In this document: positions 62,623 to 64,000 of the stretch, piece by piece
Position numbering within the stretch: position 1 is the stretch's first letter
How the letters are laid out: the number at the start of each line of letters is the position of its first letter
Program-made: the position numbers and the translations under genes
Assembly: GCF_002163675.1 (NCBI RefSeq)
Contig: NZ_CP019334.1
Span: forward strand, 1,064,001-1,128,000
Length of the DNA stretch: 64,000 nt
Origin: Polaribacter sp. SA4-12
GTDB lineage: Bacteria > Bacteroidota > Bacteroidia > Flavobacteriales > Flavobacteriaceae
Direction of reading: 5' to 3'
The notes under the pieces: model-generated
Database searches by the model: none
What the model was told of the DNA's origin: nothing
What the model saw: only the letters and a program-made list of their open reading frames with translations

Positions 62623-62702
62623 AACTCTATATTTATTGCTGATATTAGAGTTGCTATTACTGAAAAAGAAAGTATCTATTTTTTAATTTAACAACAATAT
62701 AA

Positions 62703-64000
62703 ATGGTGAAAAAACTACTTTTATTAATTTTTATTACATCATTCTCAATCTCATTTTCTCAAGTTGAATCATATTATGATGATGTCAATTTAGCTTTGAT
62801 TGGAATCGATCTAAAAAATGAATTAGCTACTAAAATTATAGCTACACATACAAACATGCTAACATATACTCCTGGAGTATGGGAAGCATCAAAAATAACA
62901 GATGCTAACCCTTCGAATAGCTCTGAAGTGGTTTTAATTTATGGTTGGGAAGATGGCTCTGATGGAGATATTACAAACGACAGTACTAGAGATAATAGTT
63001 TGCAAGATAGTGGTGGTGGTGCTTCTTTTGTTTGGAATAGAGAACATGTTTTTTCAAAATCATTAGCAGATCCTATTTTAATAACTACTAATCCTGGTCC
63101 TGGAACTGATGCACATCATTTAAGACCTGCAGATAAAACAAGAAATTCAACTAGAAGTAATTATAAATTTGCATCTGGATCTGGTAATTCTAATCGTTCT
63201 TCAGTAACTTATAATGGTCCTGAAGGAGCAAATACAAGAGGTTGGTATCCAGGAGATGAATGGAAAGGTGATGTTGCTAGAATGATGATGTATATGTACG
63301 TACGTTATGGCGATCAATGTTTACCAACAGCTGTTGGTGTTGGTAATTCTACCTCTACTCCAGATGATATGATTGATTTATTCTTACAATGGAATGTTGA
63401 AGATCCTGTTTCTGAATTTGAAAAAGGAAGAAATACATTTCATGAAAATACCTCAAATACATATGCACAAGGAAACAGGAATCCATTTATAGACAATCCT
63501 TATTTAGCAACTGTTATTTGGGGAGGAGCAGAAGCAGAAGATACTTGGGGAACTTATACAACTAATGATAATGAAGCTCCAACAGTTCCAACTTCAGTTT
63601 CTTTAAGTAATATAACGACTTATTCTATAGATGCTTCTTGGACAGCTGCTACAGATAATATTGGAGTAACAAGCTATGATATATTTGTTGACGGAAATTT
63701 AAAAGGAAACTCTACAAGTACAAATTATACAATAACCGGACTATCTTCTAGTACAACATATGCAGTTACTGTTTTAGCAAAAGATATTTCAAATAATAAA
63801 TCTAATCAAACAACAGCAGTTAATGGTACAACTTTAGTTGACAATGATGCTCCTACTACACCTACAAATTTAATTGTAACTAATGAAATTGGTAATTCTT
63901 TTAGAGTAAGTTGGACAGAATCTACAGATAACACAGCAGTAACAAGTTATGATGTATATTTAGACGGAACTTTTAACACGAACACAATAAATACTGCTAC
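62703..64000 (+). CDS. Secreted endonuclease I with fibronectin type III repeats (3' truncated by window)
   Basis: 432 codons are visible and open to the window edge. A signal peptide (MVKKLLLLIFITSFSISFSQ) is followed by an endonuclease I (EndA/Vvn) domain: VWNREHVFSKS (His115 in the catalytic block) and GTDAHHLRPAD (His138-139). Fibronectin type III domains begin near residues 292 and 379 (APTVPTSVSLSN, then APTTPTNLIVTN). The protein should digest extracellular DNA as a phosphate or nucleotide source. A T9SS domain is expected beyond the window. Confidence 0.85.
   Translation, partial: MVKKLLLLIFITSFSISFSQVESYYDDVNLALIGIDLKNELATKIIATHTNMLTYTPGVWEASKITDANPSNSSEVVLIYGWEDGSDGDITNDSTRDNSLQDSGGGASFVWNREHVFSKSLADPILITTNPGPGTDAHHLRPADKTRNSTRSNYKFASGSGNSNRSSVTYNGPEGANTRGWYPGDEWKGDVARMMMYMYVRYGDQCLPTAVGVGNSTSTPDDMIDLFLQWNVEDPVSEFEKGRNTFHENTSNTYAQGNRNPFIDNPYLATVIWGGAEAEDTWGTYTTNDNEAPTVPTSVSLSNITTYSIDASWTAATDNIGVTSYDIFVDGNLKGNSTSTNYTITGLSSSTTYAVTVLAKDISNNKSNQTTAVNGTTLVDNDAPTTPTNLIVTNEIGNSFRVSWTESTDNTAVTSYDVYLDGTFNTNTINTA

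Noticed and set aside
62627..62660. Terminator hairpin AACTCTA ... TAGAGTT after the methyltransferase gene
   Set aside because: The stem has a bulge and no T-run follows, so it is not called.
1..64000. CRISPR array or cas genes
   Set aside because: No regularly spaced direct repeats with unique spacers were seen; the only short tandem repeats are in 9553-9598, 41961-42005 and the adhesin coding region.

Overview
The window looks like a chromosomal segment of a marine Flavobacteriaceae bacterium, most like Polaribacter or Tenacibaculum (inference from gene families; no database search was possible). Support: very AT-rich DNA (about 30% GC by eye); the Bacteroidetes -7 promoter element TAnnTTTG before many genes; at least three proteins ending in type IX secretion (T9SS) sorting domains; and typical flavobacterial families and gene order (BatA, DUF5916, DUF6702, DUF6787, tpx-dgkA-ftsK-lolA-lptF-ribB, cysS-yidD-lgt).

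Layout. 1-6.9 kb: the end of a DUF5916 protein, a LolD-type ABC ATPase, a CPBP protease, a TIGR02757 protein, BatA, a dihydroorotase-like protein without its metal ligands, a DUF4870 protein and an esterase. 6.9-9.6 kb: an accessory patch with an abortive-infection gene, an unusual tRNA-like element, an attC-like structured repeat and a T9SS cargo gene whose signal peptide has no ATG. 9.7-20.9 kb: housekeeping genes (DEAD helicase, MATE pump, Tpx, DgkA, FtsK, LolA, LptF/G, RibB with a degenerate GTP cyclohydrolase half, PepE). 20.9-31.8 kb: lipoproteins, two tandem paralog sets (carboxypeptidase-regulatory-domain proteins and M1 peptidases), an ExbB-like protein, a LytTR regulator and two small secreted or lipoprotein genes, ending in a second attC-like repeat. 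32-43.5 kb: mainly minus-strand genes (acyltransferase, CoA-type Nudix, a 1258-residue T9SS beta-propeller protein, Lgt, YidD, CysS, and an ECF sigma / anti-sigma / surface-protein operon). 43.5-51.2 kb: meaB, a cobalamin riboswitch with terminator controlling nrdG-nrdD, an arginine-kinase-like phosphagen kinase, and recG with a DUF559 nuclease domain inserted in frame. 51.6-61.2 kb: a two-gene surface operon whose second product is a 2799-residue thrombospondin-type-3-repeat adhesin, then a 50-residue proline-rich membrane peptide. 61.4-64 kb: an RNA cytosine methyltransferase and the start of a secreted endonuclease I with fibronectin type III repeats.

How the genes fit together. Lgt, LolA, LolD and LptF/G serve the outer envelope on which the many lipoproteins and T9SS proteins depend. 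The riboswitch-nrdGD module should make the B12-independent anaerobic ribonucleotide reductase only when B12 is short. The most unusual items are the 152-residue DUF559 nuclease domain between helicase motifs II and III of RecG, the duplicated meaB 3' end flanking the nrd module, the tRNA-like element at 7.9 kb, the two attC-like repeats, the bacterial arginine kinase, and two enzymes (dihydroorotase-like, RibBA) whose catalytic residues are lost while the fold is kept.
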